This document shows, piece by piece, positions 34,740 through 43,506 of a DNA stretch of 64,000 nt. The DNA comes from Rhodococcus sp. P-2. Its GTDB lineage: Bacteria; Actinomycetota; Actinomycetes; Mycobacteriales; Mycobacteriaceae. The notes under the pieces are model-generated. The model ran no database searches, was not told the DNA's origin, and was given only the letters and a program-made list of their open reading frames with translations. The stretch lies in NCBI RefSeq assembly GCF_016598535.1, contig NZ_CP066779.1, positions 5,392,053 through 5,456,052 of the forward strand, written 5' to 3'. The translations under genes and the position numbers were made by a program. Positions within the stretch are counted from its first letter, which is position 1, and the number at the start of each line of letters is the position of its first letter.

Positions 34740-37292
34740 TCAGGAGAGAACCAACTGATCCGCGTCCTCGCTGACACCGACGTGCACGGTGTCGCCGTCC
34801 TGGACCTTGCCTGCCAGGAGCAGCTTGGCGAGCTGGTCGCCGATCGACTGCTGAACGAGTCGACGCAGAGGCCGAGCGCCGTACAGCGGGTCGTAGCCGC
34901 GCACTGCGAGCCACATCCGAGCCGCACCGTTCACCTCGAGGGTGAGACGACGCGCAGCCAGACGCTTCTGCAACTGCTCGAGCTGGATGTCCACGATGTG
35001 CTCCAGCTGCTCTTCGGAGAGCGAGTCGAAGATGACCACGTCGTCGAGACGGTTGATGAACTCCGGCTTGAACGCGTGGCGCACCGCGTCCATGACCTGC
35101 TCCCGTGTGCCACCGGATCCCAGGTTGGAGGTCAGGATCAGGATGGTGTTGCGGAAGTCCACCGTGCGGCCTTGACCGTCGGTGAGTCGGCCTTCGTCGA
35201 GCACTGCGAGCAGGACGTCGAACACGTCGGGGTGTGCCTTCTCGACCTCGTCGAAGAGGACCACCGAGTACGGGCGTCGCCGAACAGCTTCGGTGAGCTG
35301 GCCGCCGGCTTCGTAGCCGACGTATCCCGGAGGGGCACCGACGAGTCGGGCCACCGAGTGCTTCTCACCGTATTCGCTCATGTCGATGCGGATCATCGCG
35401 CGCTCGTCGTCGAAGAGGAAGTCCGCCAAGGCTTTGGCGAGCTCCGTCTTACCGACGCCGGTCGGGCCGAGGAACAGGAAGGAACCGGTGGGCCGATTGG
35501 GGTCGGCGACACCTGCTCGGGCGCGGCGAACCGCATCCGAGACGGCGACGACGGCGTCGGTCTGGCCGACGACTCGCTTGCCGAGTTCGGACTCCATGCG
35601 GAGCAGCTTCTCGGTCTCGCCTTCCATCATCCGGCCGGCGGGGATTCCGGTCCAGGCTGCGACCACGTCTGCGACGTCGTCTGGCCCGACCTCTTCCTTG
35701 AGCATCACGTCACCGTCGGAGGCGGCTCCGGAAGCGGCTGCTGCCTCTTCCAGTTCCTTCTCCAGCGCCGGGATGCGGCCGTAGCGCAACTCGGCTGCCT
35801 TGCCCAGATCGCCGTCACGCTCAGCGCGTTCGGACTCTCCTCGCAGGTTTTCGAGCTGTTCCTTCAGCACGCGCACCGAGTCGATGGCCTGCTTTTCGTT
35901 CTGCCAGCGGGTGCTGAGCTGATTGAGCTTTTCGCGGTCGTCGGCGAGTTCCTGACGCAGCTTCTCGAGCCGTGCCTTGGACGCGTCGTCGGTTTCCTTC
36001 TCGAGTGCCACTTCTTCGATTTCGAGTCGGCGAACCGTGCGTTCCACCTCGTCGATCTCGACGGGCCGCGAGTCGATCTCCATACGCAGTCGCGATGCGG
36101 CTTCGTCCACGAGGTCGATGGCCTTGTCCGGCAGGAACCGCGACGTGATGTAGCGGTCCGACAGCGCGGCAGCAGCCACCAACGCGGAGTCGGTGATGCG
36201 GACGCCGTGGTGCACTTCGTAGCGCTCCTTGAGGCCGCGCAGGATGCCGATGGTGTCCTCGACCGAGGGCTCACCGACGAGCACCTGCTGGAAACGACGC
36301 TCGAGTGCTGCGTCCTTCTCGATGTACTTGCGGTACTCCTCGAGTGTGGTGGCACCGACCAACCGCAGCTCACCGCGGGCGAGCATCGGCTTGATCATGT
36401 TGCCTGCGTCCATCGCGGATTCACCGGTGGCTCCGGCGCCGACGATGGTGTGCAACTCGTCGATGAAGGTGATGACCTGTCCGGCGCTGTTCTTGATGTC
36501 GTCCAGAACTGCCTTGAGACGTTCCTCGAATTCACCGCGGAACTTGGCACCGGCGACCATGGACCCGAGGTCCAGGGAAACGACGGTCTTGCCTCGCAGC
36601 GATTCCGGGACGTCACCCGCGACGATGCGTTGGGCCAGGCCCTCCACGATCGCGGTCTTACCGACGCCGGGCTCACCGATGAGGACCGGGTTGTTCTTTG
36701 TACGACGCGAGAGCACCTGCACGACACGACGAATCTCGGTGTCGCGACCGATCACCGGATCGAGCTTGCCGCTTCGCGCGGCTTCGGTGAGGTCGGTGGA
36801 GTACTTCTCCAGCGCTTGGTAGGTGCCTTCCGGCTCCGGGCTGGTGACGCGAGCGCTGCCGCGAACGGTGGTGAAGGCTTCACGCAGTGCGTCCTGGGTG
36901 GCGCCGTGGCGCACGAGCAACTGGGCGACGTCGGAGTCGCCGCCGGCCAGTCCGTAGAGGACGTGCTCGGTGGAGACGTATTCGTCGTCCATCTCGGTGG
37001 CGAGGTGCTGAGCAGCGGTCAGTGCCGCGAGTGCCTCGCGTCCGAGTTGTGGAGTGGAGCTTGCGCCGGTTGTCTTGGGCAGGCGGTCGACGATTGCCTG
37101 AGCTTCACGGTGTACGACCGTGGGGTCGACGCCTACGGCTTTGAGTAGTGGGGCAGCGATGCCGTCGGTCTGGTCGAGCAATGCGACCAGCAGATGGGCG
37201 GGCCGGATATCGGGATTACCCGCCGACGACGCCGACTGCAGTGCAGCCGTCATCGCAGCCTGGGTCTTGGTTGTTGGTGTGAACGAGTCCAC
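34740..37292 (-). CDS. clpB: ATP-dependent disaggregase ClpB
   Basis: A full-length 850-residue Hsp100 chaperone that, with DnaK, rescues aggregated proteins after heat stress. It has a Clp N-domain (1-150), a first AAA+ module with [13 protein letters not shown], the coiled-coil M-domain (about 410-530, which distinguishes ClpB from ClpA/C), and a second AAA+ module with [14 protein letters not shown] and GSGGTREQ. The start is GTG at 37292 with AAAGGTG upstream. A HAIR element 85 bases upstream predicts repression by HspR. Confidence 0.97.
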   Translation of the reverse strand: MDSFTPTTKTQAAMTAALQSASSAGNPDIRPAHLLVALLDQTDGIAAPLLKAVGVDPTVVHREAQAIVDRLPKTTGASSTPQLGREALAALTAAQHLATEMDDEYVSTEHVLYGLAGGDSDVAQLLVRHGATQDALREAFTTVRGSARVTSPEPEGTYQALEKYSTDLTEAARSGKLDPVIGRDTEIRRVVQVLSRRTKNNPVLIGEPGVGKTAIVEGLAQRIVAGDVPESLRGKTVVSLDLGSMVAGAKFRGEFEERLKAVLDDIKNSAGQVITFIDELHTIVGAGATGESAMDAGNMIKPMLARGELRLVGATTLEEYRKYIEKDAALERRFQQVLVGEPSVEDTIGILRGLKERYEVHHGVRITDSALVAAAALSDRYITSRFLPDKAIDLVDEAASRLRMEIDSRPVEIDEVERTVRRLEIEEVALEKETDDASKARLEKLRQELADDREKLNQLSTRWQNEKQAIDSVRVLKEQLENLRGESERAERDGDLGKAAELRYGRIPALEKELEEAAAASGAASDGDVMLKEEVGPDDVADVVAAWTGIPAGRMMEGETEKLLRMESELGKRVVGQTDAVVAVSDAVRRARAGVADPNRPTGSFLFLGPTGVGKTELAKALADFLFDDERAMIRIDMSEYGEKHSVARLVGAPPGYVGYEAGGQLTEAVRRRPYSVVLFDEVEKAHPDVFDVLLAVLDEGRLTDGQGRTVDFRNTILILTSNLGSGGTREQVMDAVRHAFKPEFINRLDDVVIFDSLSEEQLEHIVDIQLEQLQKRLAARRLTLEVNGAARMWLAVRGYDPLYGARPLRRLVQQSIGDQLAKLLLAGKVQDGDTVHVGVSEDADQLVLS

Positions 37293-37376
37293 TTGTCACC
37301 TTTCTGGCGAAGTCGAACGGGAAGAGCCGCGACCGGTTGGTATTGCGACTGTGTCACTATGCTCAACGCGGACAAA

Positions 37377-37397
37377 CTTGAGTCTATTCCGCTCAAG
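37377..37397. promoter_or_regulatory. HAIR element (HspR-binding inverted repeat)
   Basis: CTTGAGT (37377-37383), seven bases, then GCTCAAG (37391-37397) matches the actinobacterial HAIR consensus CTTGAGT-N7-ACTCAAG with a single change. It is 85 bases upstream of clpB and 96 bases upstream of the divergent flavohemoglobin gene, so HspR could affect both. Confidence 0.85.
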
Positions 37398-37492
37398 TTT
37401 GTTTTCGCCAGACCGAGTTGGTTTCGTAGGTCACATTTTCGGCCGTACTAGAATTGTGGCGAGAGTTGCAGCTGGTGCGAAAGGGGGATGGA

Positions 37493-38671
37493 TTGGATCC
37501 GACAGTGATCGCCCGTCTGCAATCCAGCCTCGATTCTCTGACCGACGACGAAGAGAGCCGCGCGCACTTCTCGGCAGTGTTCTACACCGGCCTCTTTGCG
37601 GAACATCCTCTGTACCGCTCATTGTTCCCCGCCGGGATGGAATCGCAGGGCCACCGTTTCTTCAGAGCCGTCGAGTTCGTCGTGAAGAATCTGCCGCAGC
37701 ATCGCCGGATCCGAAAGTTCCTCACGCAACTCGGCCGCGACCACCGTCGCTACGGTGTCGAGCGTGAGCACTACGAGGCCGCAGGCGTCGCTCTGAAGCG
37801 CGCGGTTCGGTCGATGTACGGCACGAGCGCGCACAGCCGCTACAAGTGGACGCCGGAACTGGACGAGGCCTGGTCGCAGTTCACCGACCTCGTCGTGAGC
37901 ACGATGGCCGACGGCGCCGAATCCGATACGACCCCGGCGCTCTGGGGCGCAACCGTGGTCAGCCACGAACGAGTCCTCGACGATCTGGCGATAGTGCGCC
38001 TCGAAGCCGACCCACCCATTCCGTACGGGGCGGGACAGTACGTCGGCGTTCAGATTCCGCAGCGCCCGAAAATGTGGCGGTACTACTCACCGGCGATTCC
38101 GACCAACCCTTTCGGTCAGCTCGAGTTCCACATCCGCAAGGTGTCGGGAGGATGGGTCAGCCCCGCGATCGTCAGCGAAACCAACGTCGGTGACCGCTGG
38201 GTCATGTCCACTCCTCTCGGCGGTCTCGAGGTCGACTTCACCAGCGACCGTGACGTTCTCATGATCGGGTCCGGCACCGGCATCGCCCCTCTGCGGGCCC
38301 AGGTGATGGAAATGTCCCAACGCGCGAACAACCCGCGCGTGCATCTGTTCGTCGGCGGCCGCTACCCGTGCGACCTCTACGACCTCGAAACCCTCTGGCA
38401 CATCTCGCTCAGCAACCCGTGGTTGACCGTCGTACCGGTTTCCGAAGAACCCGAAAACCCTTGGTGGCACAACGGACCGGTGCTCGAACCGCCCTTCGGA
38501 ATGCACAGCCGGCTGATCGGACCGATCGGAAAAGTGGTCGCGCAGTTCGGCTCGTGGGCCGACCGTCAGGTGCAGATCTCGGGGTCACCGTCGATGATCA
38601 AGACGACCGTCTACGCCTTGCGTGCCGGCGGAACTCCGCTCGACCAGATCCGGCACGACCCGCTCTACTGA
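37493..38671 (+). CDS. Flavohemoglobin-like protein (Rv0385-like, type II)
   Basis: About 392 residues: a globin domain (1-135), an FAD domain (about 145-245) and an NAD domain (about 250-392). Heme-pocket residues of NO dioxygenases are kept: Tyr31 (B10, in VFYTGLF), Gln52 (E7) and proximal His84 (GRDHRRYG). The FAD motif reads WRYYSPA instead of the usual RxYSL, the nucleotide loop is GSGTGIAPL, and the usual C-terminal CG motif is SGSPSM. It resembles the type II flavohemoglobin of M. tuberculosis (Rv0385), reported to use D-lactate rather than work as a standard Hmp. TTG at 37493 has AAAGGGGG upstream. Confidence 0.87.
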   Translation: MDPTVIARLQSSLDSLTDDEESRAHFSAVFYTGLFAEHPLYRSLFPAGMESQGHRFFRAVEFVVKNLPQHRRIRKFLTQLGRDHRRYGVEREHYEAAGVALKRAVRSMYGTSAHSRYKWTPELDEAWSQFTDLVVSTMADGAESDTTPALWGATVVSHERVLDDLAIVRLEADPPIPYGAGQYVGVQIPQRPKMWRYYSPAIPTNPFGQLEFHIRKVSGGWVSPAIVSETNVGDRWVMSTPLGGLEVDFTSDRDVLMIGSGTGIAPLRAQVMEMSQRANNPRVHLFVGGRYPCDLYDLETLWHISLSNPWLTVVPVSEEPENPWWHNGPVLEPPFGMHSRLIGPIGKVVAQFGSWADRQVQISGSPSMIKTTVYALRAGGTPLDQIRHDPLY

Positions 38672-38687
38672 CTACAGGAGAACTTTC

Positions 38688-39434
38688 ATGGCCCAGCGAA
38701 CCTGGTCGAGCACAGTTGTCGAACATCACCGTCTCCGTGAGGATCTGGCGGTTGTCCGCCTGGTCGGCGATGTCGTACCCTTCCGCCCCGGCCAGTACGT
38801 CGATGTCAGCGTCCCGCAGAATTCGCGGTTGCTCCGTCGGCTCTCCCCCGCCCTGCCTCCCTCACACGACGGGAAGCTGGAGTTTCACGTCAAGACGGTT
38901 CCCGGCGGTTGGGTCAGCGGTTCGATAGTCAAGGACACCCAGCCCGGTGACGTCTGGCAGATCCTCGACCCGCGCGGCAACCTGTCCGTCGACGAGAACG
39001 GACCCACCGTCATCATGGTCGCGGGCGGAACCGGCTTGGCTCCGCTCCGGTCGATCATTCTCGATCTGGCTCAGACCCCGAACCCGCCGCAGGTGTACCT
39101 CTTCTTCGGTGGCAGAACGCTTCGCGATCTCTACGCAGCGGACATGCTGTGGCTGCTCGCCGACCAGTTTCCGTGGTTGCAGCCCATTCCTGTCGTCGAA
39201 GATCTCTCCGACGGCGGCCCGCCCGACGGATGGTTCGACCGGTTGAACGTCGACATCGGATTCGGCGACGATCATCTCATCGAGGGAACGCTCGCCGACG
39301 TCGTCGCGTCGTACGGTGCGTTCACCGAACATCAGGTCTTGGTGTGCGGGTCGGCAGCAATGGTTCGATCGACGCGCGATCGATTGATCGAGGCCGGAAC
39401 GCCGGCCGATGTCATTCAGTTCGATCCTTACTGA
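38688..39434 (+). CDS. Stand-alone FAD/NAD(P)H reductase of FNR family
   Basis: 248 residues corresponding to the reductase half of the neighbouring flavohemoglobin without a globin or iron-sulfur domain. FAD motif LRRLSPA (Leu in place of the flavin-stacking Tyr), KTVPGGWVSGSI, nucleotide loop GGTGLAPL and C-terminal VCGSAAM, which, unlike both neighbours, keeps the Cys-Gly expected for hydride transfer. ATG at 38688 has AGGAG upstream and lies 16 bases after the flavohemoglobin stop, so the two are co-transcribed. It could supply electrons to a globin or to the NOS oxygenase nearby. That is inference. Confidence 0.85.
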   Translation: MAQRTWSSTVVEHHRLREDLAVVRLVGDVVPFRPGQYVDVSVPQNSRLLRRLSPALPPSHDGKLEFHVKTVPGGWVSGSIVKDTQPGDVWQILDPRGNLSVDENGPTVIMVAGGTGLAPLRSIILDLAQTPNPPQVYLFFGGRTLRDLYAADMLWLLADQFPWLQPIPVVEDLSDGGPPDGWFDRLNVDIGFGDDHLIEGTLADVVASYGAFTEHQVLVCGSAAMVRSTRDRLIEAGTPADVIQFDPY

Positions 39435-39443
39435 CGGTCAGTA
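39429..39443. other. Palindrome containing two opposing stop codons
   Basis: TACTGACGGTCAGTA is a perfect 15-base palindrome around its central base. It holds the last Tyr codon and TGA of both convergent genes, which end three bases apart. Both paralogous proteins end in Tyr, which explains part of the symmetry. Confidence 0.8.
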
Positions 39444-40604
39444 CGTCGGATCATTGCGAACGGTGTCGACGTCGATGCCCACTGCGCGAAGCCTGAATTT
39501 GGTGCTGTTGACCATGGATTCGCTGCCGACGACCTGAATGTCGTAGCCCGCCCAGTCACCGAACGAGGTCACGACCTTGCCGACCTTGCCGACGATGCGC
39601 CTGGCCATGCCGATCGGGGGCAGCGGTTCCGCTTCGGTGTGCCACCACGGATTCTCGTCTTCTTCGGAGACCGGGACAATCGTGAGCCACGGGTGCTTCT
39701 CTGCCAACTTCCACAGGTATGGAAGGTCGTACAGATCGCACGGATGCTGTCCGGAGTAGAACAGTTGGACCTTGCGGGTGTTGCCGCGTCGGATCAGCTC
39801 GAGTATCTGAGCGCGCAGCGGAGCCACTCCGGTTCCCGACGCGATCATCAAGAGGTCCTTGGAGTTCTCCGGAATCCCCAGCGCGCCGATGGGCGAACCG
39901 ACCACCCAGGTGTCACCGACAGCGGTCTGGTTCACCATGACCGGGCTGACCCACCCACCGGTGACCTGCCGAACGTGGAACTCGAGGATTCCGGTCCCGT
40001 CGTACGGCGTGGCCGGCGAGAGGTAGCGCCACATCCGCGGCCTCGCGGCGACCTGCACGCTGACGTACTGACCGGCGCGGTACTCCATCGTCTGGTCGAG
40101 TTGGAGCCGCACGACGGCGACGCCCTTGATGACCGGACGGCATTCGACGACCGTGGCGCTCCAGGCGGGCGGTCCGTCTTCCGCGTTGGCGGCATCCATC
40201 ATCGCGGCCGAGATGATCGCGAGCGCGTTGCGCCACGCGCTGTCCACCTCGTCGGTCCACATTTCTGCGCCACCGAAAGTTTCGAGTGCTTCGATCAACG
40301 CGTTCCCGACTGCCGTGTAGTGCTCGTCGGTGACGCCGTACTTACGGTGATCGCGGCCGAGCTGCGCGAGGTACTCGAGTATCGCGTCGGACTCGTCGAG
40401 GCGCTCGACGACGTGGGCGATAGCGCCGACAAGCCGGTCCCGCTGCACATCCATCGCTGCCGGAAAGAACTCCCGGGTTTCGGGCGATCGAGCGAACAGG
40501 ATCGAATAGAAGGTACGGGCGAGCCGTTCCGGACCATCTTCCACCGCAGCGACGGATTTGAAGCTCGACCGGACCAGAGAGATTGCTTGCGAATCCACGC
40601 TCAT
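39438..40604 (-). CDS. Flavohemoglobin-like protein, second copy
   Basis: A 388-residue paralogue of the gene at 37493 in opposite orientation. Globin residues are intact: Tyr33 (TFYSILF), Gln54, proximal His86 (GRDHRKYG). The FAD motif is WRYLSPA (Leu for Tyr), the nucleotide loop is ASGTGVAPL and the C-terminal motif is VGSESM without the hydride-transfer cysteine. ATG at 40604 (MSVDSQAISLVR) is preferred to one eight codons upstream. It is divergent from NOS across 229 bases, so the two may share regulation. NO dioxygenation is the natural guess; the altered flavin site makes another electron donor possible. Confidence 0.87.
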   Translation of the reverse strand: MSVDSQAISLVRSSFKSVAAVEDGPERLARTFYSILFARSPETREFFPAAMDVQRDRLVGAIAHVVERLDESDAILEYLAQLGRDHRKYGVTDEHYTAVGNALIEALETFGGAEMWTDEVDSAWRNALAIISAAMMDAANAEDGPPAWSATVVECRPVIKGVAVVRLQLDQTMEYRAGQYVSVQVAARPRMWRYLSPATPYDGTGILEFHVRQVTGGWVSPVMVNQTAVGDTWVVGSPIGALGIPENSKDLLMIASGTGVAPLRAQILELIRRGNTRKVQLFYSGQHPCDLYDLPYLWKLAEKHPWLTIVPVSEEDENPWWHTEAEPLPPIGMARRIVGKVGKVVTSFGDWAGYDIQVVGSESMVNSTKFRLRAVGIDVDTVRNDPTY

Positions 40605-40658
40605 CCTCGTCCCGACTAGACGCGGCAAGACCCGCCGCGGAATTTCGTCTGCAGCTTA

Positions 40659-40755
40659 TGTCACAAATGTCTGACTCGTAAATCATTCTGGACAAGTGTC
40701 ACAATGCGACCCCATTTCGCGGTGTGACCGTCCCTTTCTTATTCTTGCGTGCAAG
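40659..40755. promoter_or_regulatory. Repeats in the flavohemoglobin / NOS divergent promoter region
   Basis: TGTCACAA occurs at 40659-40666 and again at 40697-40704, 38 bases apart, and TGTGAC, inverted, at 40723-40728. These half-sites resemble CRP/FNR-type TGTGA/TCACA. TCTTGC-GT-GCAAGA (40743-40756) is a separate perfect inverted repeat nearer NOS. The responsible regulators cannot be named from sequence. Confidence 0.45.
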
Positions 40756-40833
40756 ATAAACAAGAGCTTCGACACTCTCGATCGCCGAGCTAACGTTCAG
40801 CGAAATCTCAACCAGCCAAACAGGAGTCGTGCC

Positions 40834-42021
40834 GTGGATTTTGTTCGACAGGACGAATTGCCCACCGATAGCGGGCTTACGTCCCAGATCGCCTCCACTA
40901 CCCCGACGCTGACCGAGCTTCAACGTCGGGAACTCGAGTGCGTCGAATTTTTCGACTCTCCGGAACTGGGCCACCTCCCGACGTCTCGGCGGCGCGAGGC
41001 CTTGCGTGAACTCCATCGGACCGGCACCTACACGCACACAGCGGAGGAATTGCTCGTCGGCGCCAAACTCGCCTGGCGAAACCACGCCCGGTGTGTCGGT
41101 CGCGCCCATTGGCGGACCCTCAAACTCATCGACGCCCGCGATGCCGTCACCGCTTCCGCTCTCGCAGAAGCGTGCTGGGAGCACCTGCGTCTGTCGACGA
41201 ACGGTGGCGCTCTGCAGTCCGTCGTGACGGTCGGCCCCCTTCCCCGCGAGGACGGCCAGGAGTACCGCATCCTCAGCCCGCAACTGATCCGCTATGCCGG
41301 CTACCGTCAGCCGGACGGCAGCATCCTCGGCGACCCCTGGCACGTCGATCTGACCGCTCAGGTCACCGCGATGGGATGGAAGGGCGCCGGTACGGCGTTC
41401 GACGTTCTCCCCGTACTGATTTCGGTTCCCGACGAGCCCTTGCAGTATTTCGACGTTCCGACGGACCTCGTACTCGAGGTCGAGATCGAACATCCCGAAT
41501 ACAGCTGGTTCGCTGATCTGGGGCTTAAATGGCATGCCGTTCCCGCGGTCTCGGACATGAATCTCGACATCGGCGGAATCGTCTATCCCTGCACACCGTT
41601 CAGCGGTTGGTACGTCAGCACCGAGGTCGGCGCACGCAACTTCAGCGACACCGATCGCTACAACATGTTGCCCACCATCGGAGCGATGATGGAGCTCGAC
41701 ATGAGCCACGACCGCACGCTGTGGAAGGATCGCGCACTGGTCGAACTGAACCGCGCAGTTATCCACAGCTACCGCAAGGCCGGCGTCATCATGGTCGACC
41801 ATCACACTGTCGCAAAGCAATTCATCGATCACATCGCGCGCGAGGACAAGGCCGGGCGCAAATGCCCGACCGACTGGTCCTGGGTGAACCCGCCCATGTC
41901 CAGCTCGCTCACACCGACGTTCCACCGCCTGTACGACGAGCCTGATCTCGACATCCGGCCCAACTTCGTGACAAAAAAGAAGAAGGGCACCGACCAAGGC
42001 CGGTGCCCCTTCCACAACTGA
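40834..42021 (+). CDS. nos: Bacterial nitric-oxide synthase, oxygenase domain
   Basis: A 395-residue NOS oxygenase, which makes NO and citrulline from L-arginine using heme and a pterin; bacterial forms lack the reductase domain and borrow electrons. The heme-thiolate Cys87 is in WRNHARCVGR. The arginine-binding Glu is in GWYVSTEVGARNF. The pterin/dimer region reads WSWVNPPMSSSLTPTFH. The protein is somewhat longer than B. subtilis NOS (about 360 aa) because of N- and C-terminal tails (ending TDQGRCPFHN). GTG at 40834 follows CAGGAG. Two flavohemoglobin genes and a reductase gene adjoin it. Confidence 0.95.
   Translation: MDFVRQDELPTDSGLTSQIASTTPTLTELQRRELECVEFFDSPELGHLPTSRRREALRELHRTGTYTHTAEELLVGAKLAWRNHARCVGRAHWRTLKLIDARDAVTASALAEACWEHLRLSTNGGALQSVVTVGPLPREDGQEYRILSPQLIRYAGYRQPDGSILGDPWHVDLTAQVTAMGWKGAGTAFDVLPVLISVPDEPLQYFDVPTDLVLEVEIEHPEYSWFADLGLKWHAVPAVSDMNLDIGGIVYPCTPFSGWYVSTEVGARNFSDTDRYNMLPTIGAMMELDMSHDRTLWKDRALVELNRAVIHSYRKAGVIMVDHHTVAKQFIDHIAREDKAGRKCPTDWSWVNPPMSSSLTPTFHRLYDEPDLDIRPNFVTKKKKGTDQGRCPFHN
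41985..42008. terminator. Hairpin at NOS 3' end
   Basis: GGGCACCG (41985-41992) and CGGTGCCC (42001-42008) form an 8-bp stem inside the last codons of nos, just before the convergent citrate-carrier stop. Probable bidirectional terminator. Confidence 0.55.
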
Positions 42022-42027
42022 TCGCAC

Positions 42028-43413
42028 TCAGAAGGGGATCTGCCCCAATCCGACGCCGACCACGAGCATCGTGATCGAGATCAGTCCGGCTCGCCACAGG
42101 ACCTTCTTGTGGTGATCCGCCAGGGACACACCCGCGAGCGTGACCAGCAGCAGGATCGCCGGGACCAGCGGACTCTGCATGTGTACGGCCTGCCCGGTAA
42201 TCGACGCGCGCGCCATCTCCACCGGCTCGATGCCGTACTGCGCTGCAGTCTCGGACAGTACCGGGAGCACCCCGAAGTAGAACGCGTCGTTGGTCATGAA
42301 GAACGTGAGCGGAATGCTCAGGACGCCCGTGATGACGGCAAGGTGCGGGCCCATGGCGTCGGGAATGACCTGGAGCAGCCACTCCGCCATTGCCTCGACC
42401 ATGCCGGTTCCCTGGAAGACTCCGGTAAGCACGGCCGCTGCCAGGACCATCGCGACGACCGAGACGATGCTCGACGAGTGGCGGGCGATCGCTTCGCCCT
42501 GATCCTTGACCGCCGGGAAATTCACCGCGAGAGCGATCGACGACGCGATCATGAACAGCACCGGGATGGGCAGGATGTCCATCACGAGCACGACGAGAAG
42601 GATCGTCGTCAGCGCGGCGTTGAACCAGAGCAGCTTCGGTCGCAAGGTGTCCCGCTTGGGGTCGAGGCCGTCGATGAAGCGTCCGGTATCGCCGCCGTCG
42701 TCTTCGGAGTCGTTCGAGCCGCCGGTGCCGGCGCTACCGGTGCTGGAACTTCTACCGTTTCCGACCTTTTCGAGGATGCGCTCAGAAGTCAGGACCAAAG
42801 TCCCGATCCTGCGGCGTTCCATGATCCCGAGGTGAATCGCGAATCCGAGCACCATGATCAGGCCGACGATCAACGACGGCACCATCGGGACGAAGACGTC
42901 GGACGGTGAGAGTCCCAGCGCACTCGCCGCTCGGACGGTCGGGCCGCCCCACGGAATGATGTTCATCGTCGCGTTGGACAGGCCGGCGATCACCGTCAGG
43001 ACGACGGGGCTGACACCGAGTTTGAGGTAGAGCGGTAGCAGCGCGGAGGTCACGATGATGAATGTCGTCGAACCGTCGCCGTCCAGGGACACCACCATCG
43101 CGAGCACCGCGGTTCCGACCACGAGCCGCATCGGATCGTCCCGCACCATCCGCAAGATGAGTTTGACCAGCGGATCGAACAGTCCGACGTCGATCATGAT
43201 TCCGAAGAAGATGATCGCGAAGAACAACAGAGCCGCGGTGGGTGCAAGCGACTTGATGCCGTCGGTGATCATGTCGCCGATTCCGAGCCCCGCCCCGGCA
43301 AGTAGTCCGAAGGCCACCGGAACCAGGGTCAGTCCCACCACCGGGGTCGCGCGTTTGGTGAGGATCAGGAACATGAACACCGCAACCATGAGGAAGCCGA
43401 GTGTGACGAGCAT
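42028..43413 (-). CDS. CitMHS-family citrate/metal-citrate transporter
   Basis: A 461-residue, roughly 12-helix secondary carrier of the CitMHS family, which takes up citrate complexed with Mg, Ca or other divalent cations. Characteristic segments: VSLDGDGSTTFIIVTSALLPLY, NATMNIIPWGGPTVRAASALG and FFMTNDAFYFGVLPVL. A Gly/Ser/Asp-rich central loop (SSSTGSAGTGGSNDSEDDGG) joins the two halves. ATG follows AAAGGAG. The adjoining TctC-like lipoprotein and CitA/CitB-type two-component system point to citrate-induced expression. Confidence 0.93.
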   Translation of the reverse strand: MLVTLGFLMVAVFMFLILTKRATPVVGLTLVPVAFGLLAGAGLGIGDMITDGIKSLAPTAALLFFAIIFFGIMIDVGLFDPLVKLILRMVRDDPMRLVVGTAVLAMVVSLDGDGSTTFIIVTSALLPLYLKLGVSPVVLTVIAGLSNATMNIIPWGGPTVRAASALGLSPSDVFVPMVPSLIVGLIMVLGFAIHLGIMERRRIGTLVLTSERILEKVGNGRSSSTGSAGTGGSNDSEDDGGDTGRFIDGLDPKRDTLRPKLLWFNAALTTILLVVLVMDILPIPVLFMIASSIALAVNFPAVKDQGEAIARHSSSIVSVVAMVLAAAVLTGVFQGTGMVEAMAEWLLQVIPDAMGPHLAVITGVLSIPLTFFMTNDAFYFGVLPVLSETAAQYGIEPVEMARASITGQAVHMQSPLVPAILLLVTLAGVSLADHHKKVLWRAGLISITMLVVGVGLGQIPF

Positions 43414-43506
43414 GATGAACTCCTTTTGTGCTGAGTTGCCGAGAAAAACGGCACGGCAAATCGAGCCGGTGACCTTCGTGGAGGTGAAACGAAACTTTCG
43501 GTTGTG

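Noticed and set aside
34200..37148. 982-codon open frame on the plus strand
   Set aside because: It lies opposite clpB for nearly its whole length; ClpB has all expected motifs, so the plus-strand frame is a GC-bias shadow.
40743..40756. Possible KstR2 site upstream of NOS
   Set aside because: The dyad has CTTG and CAAG in the opposite order to the KstR2 consensus AnCAAGnnCTTGnT, and no steroid gene is adjacent.
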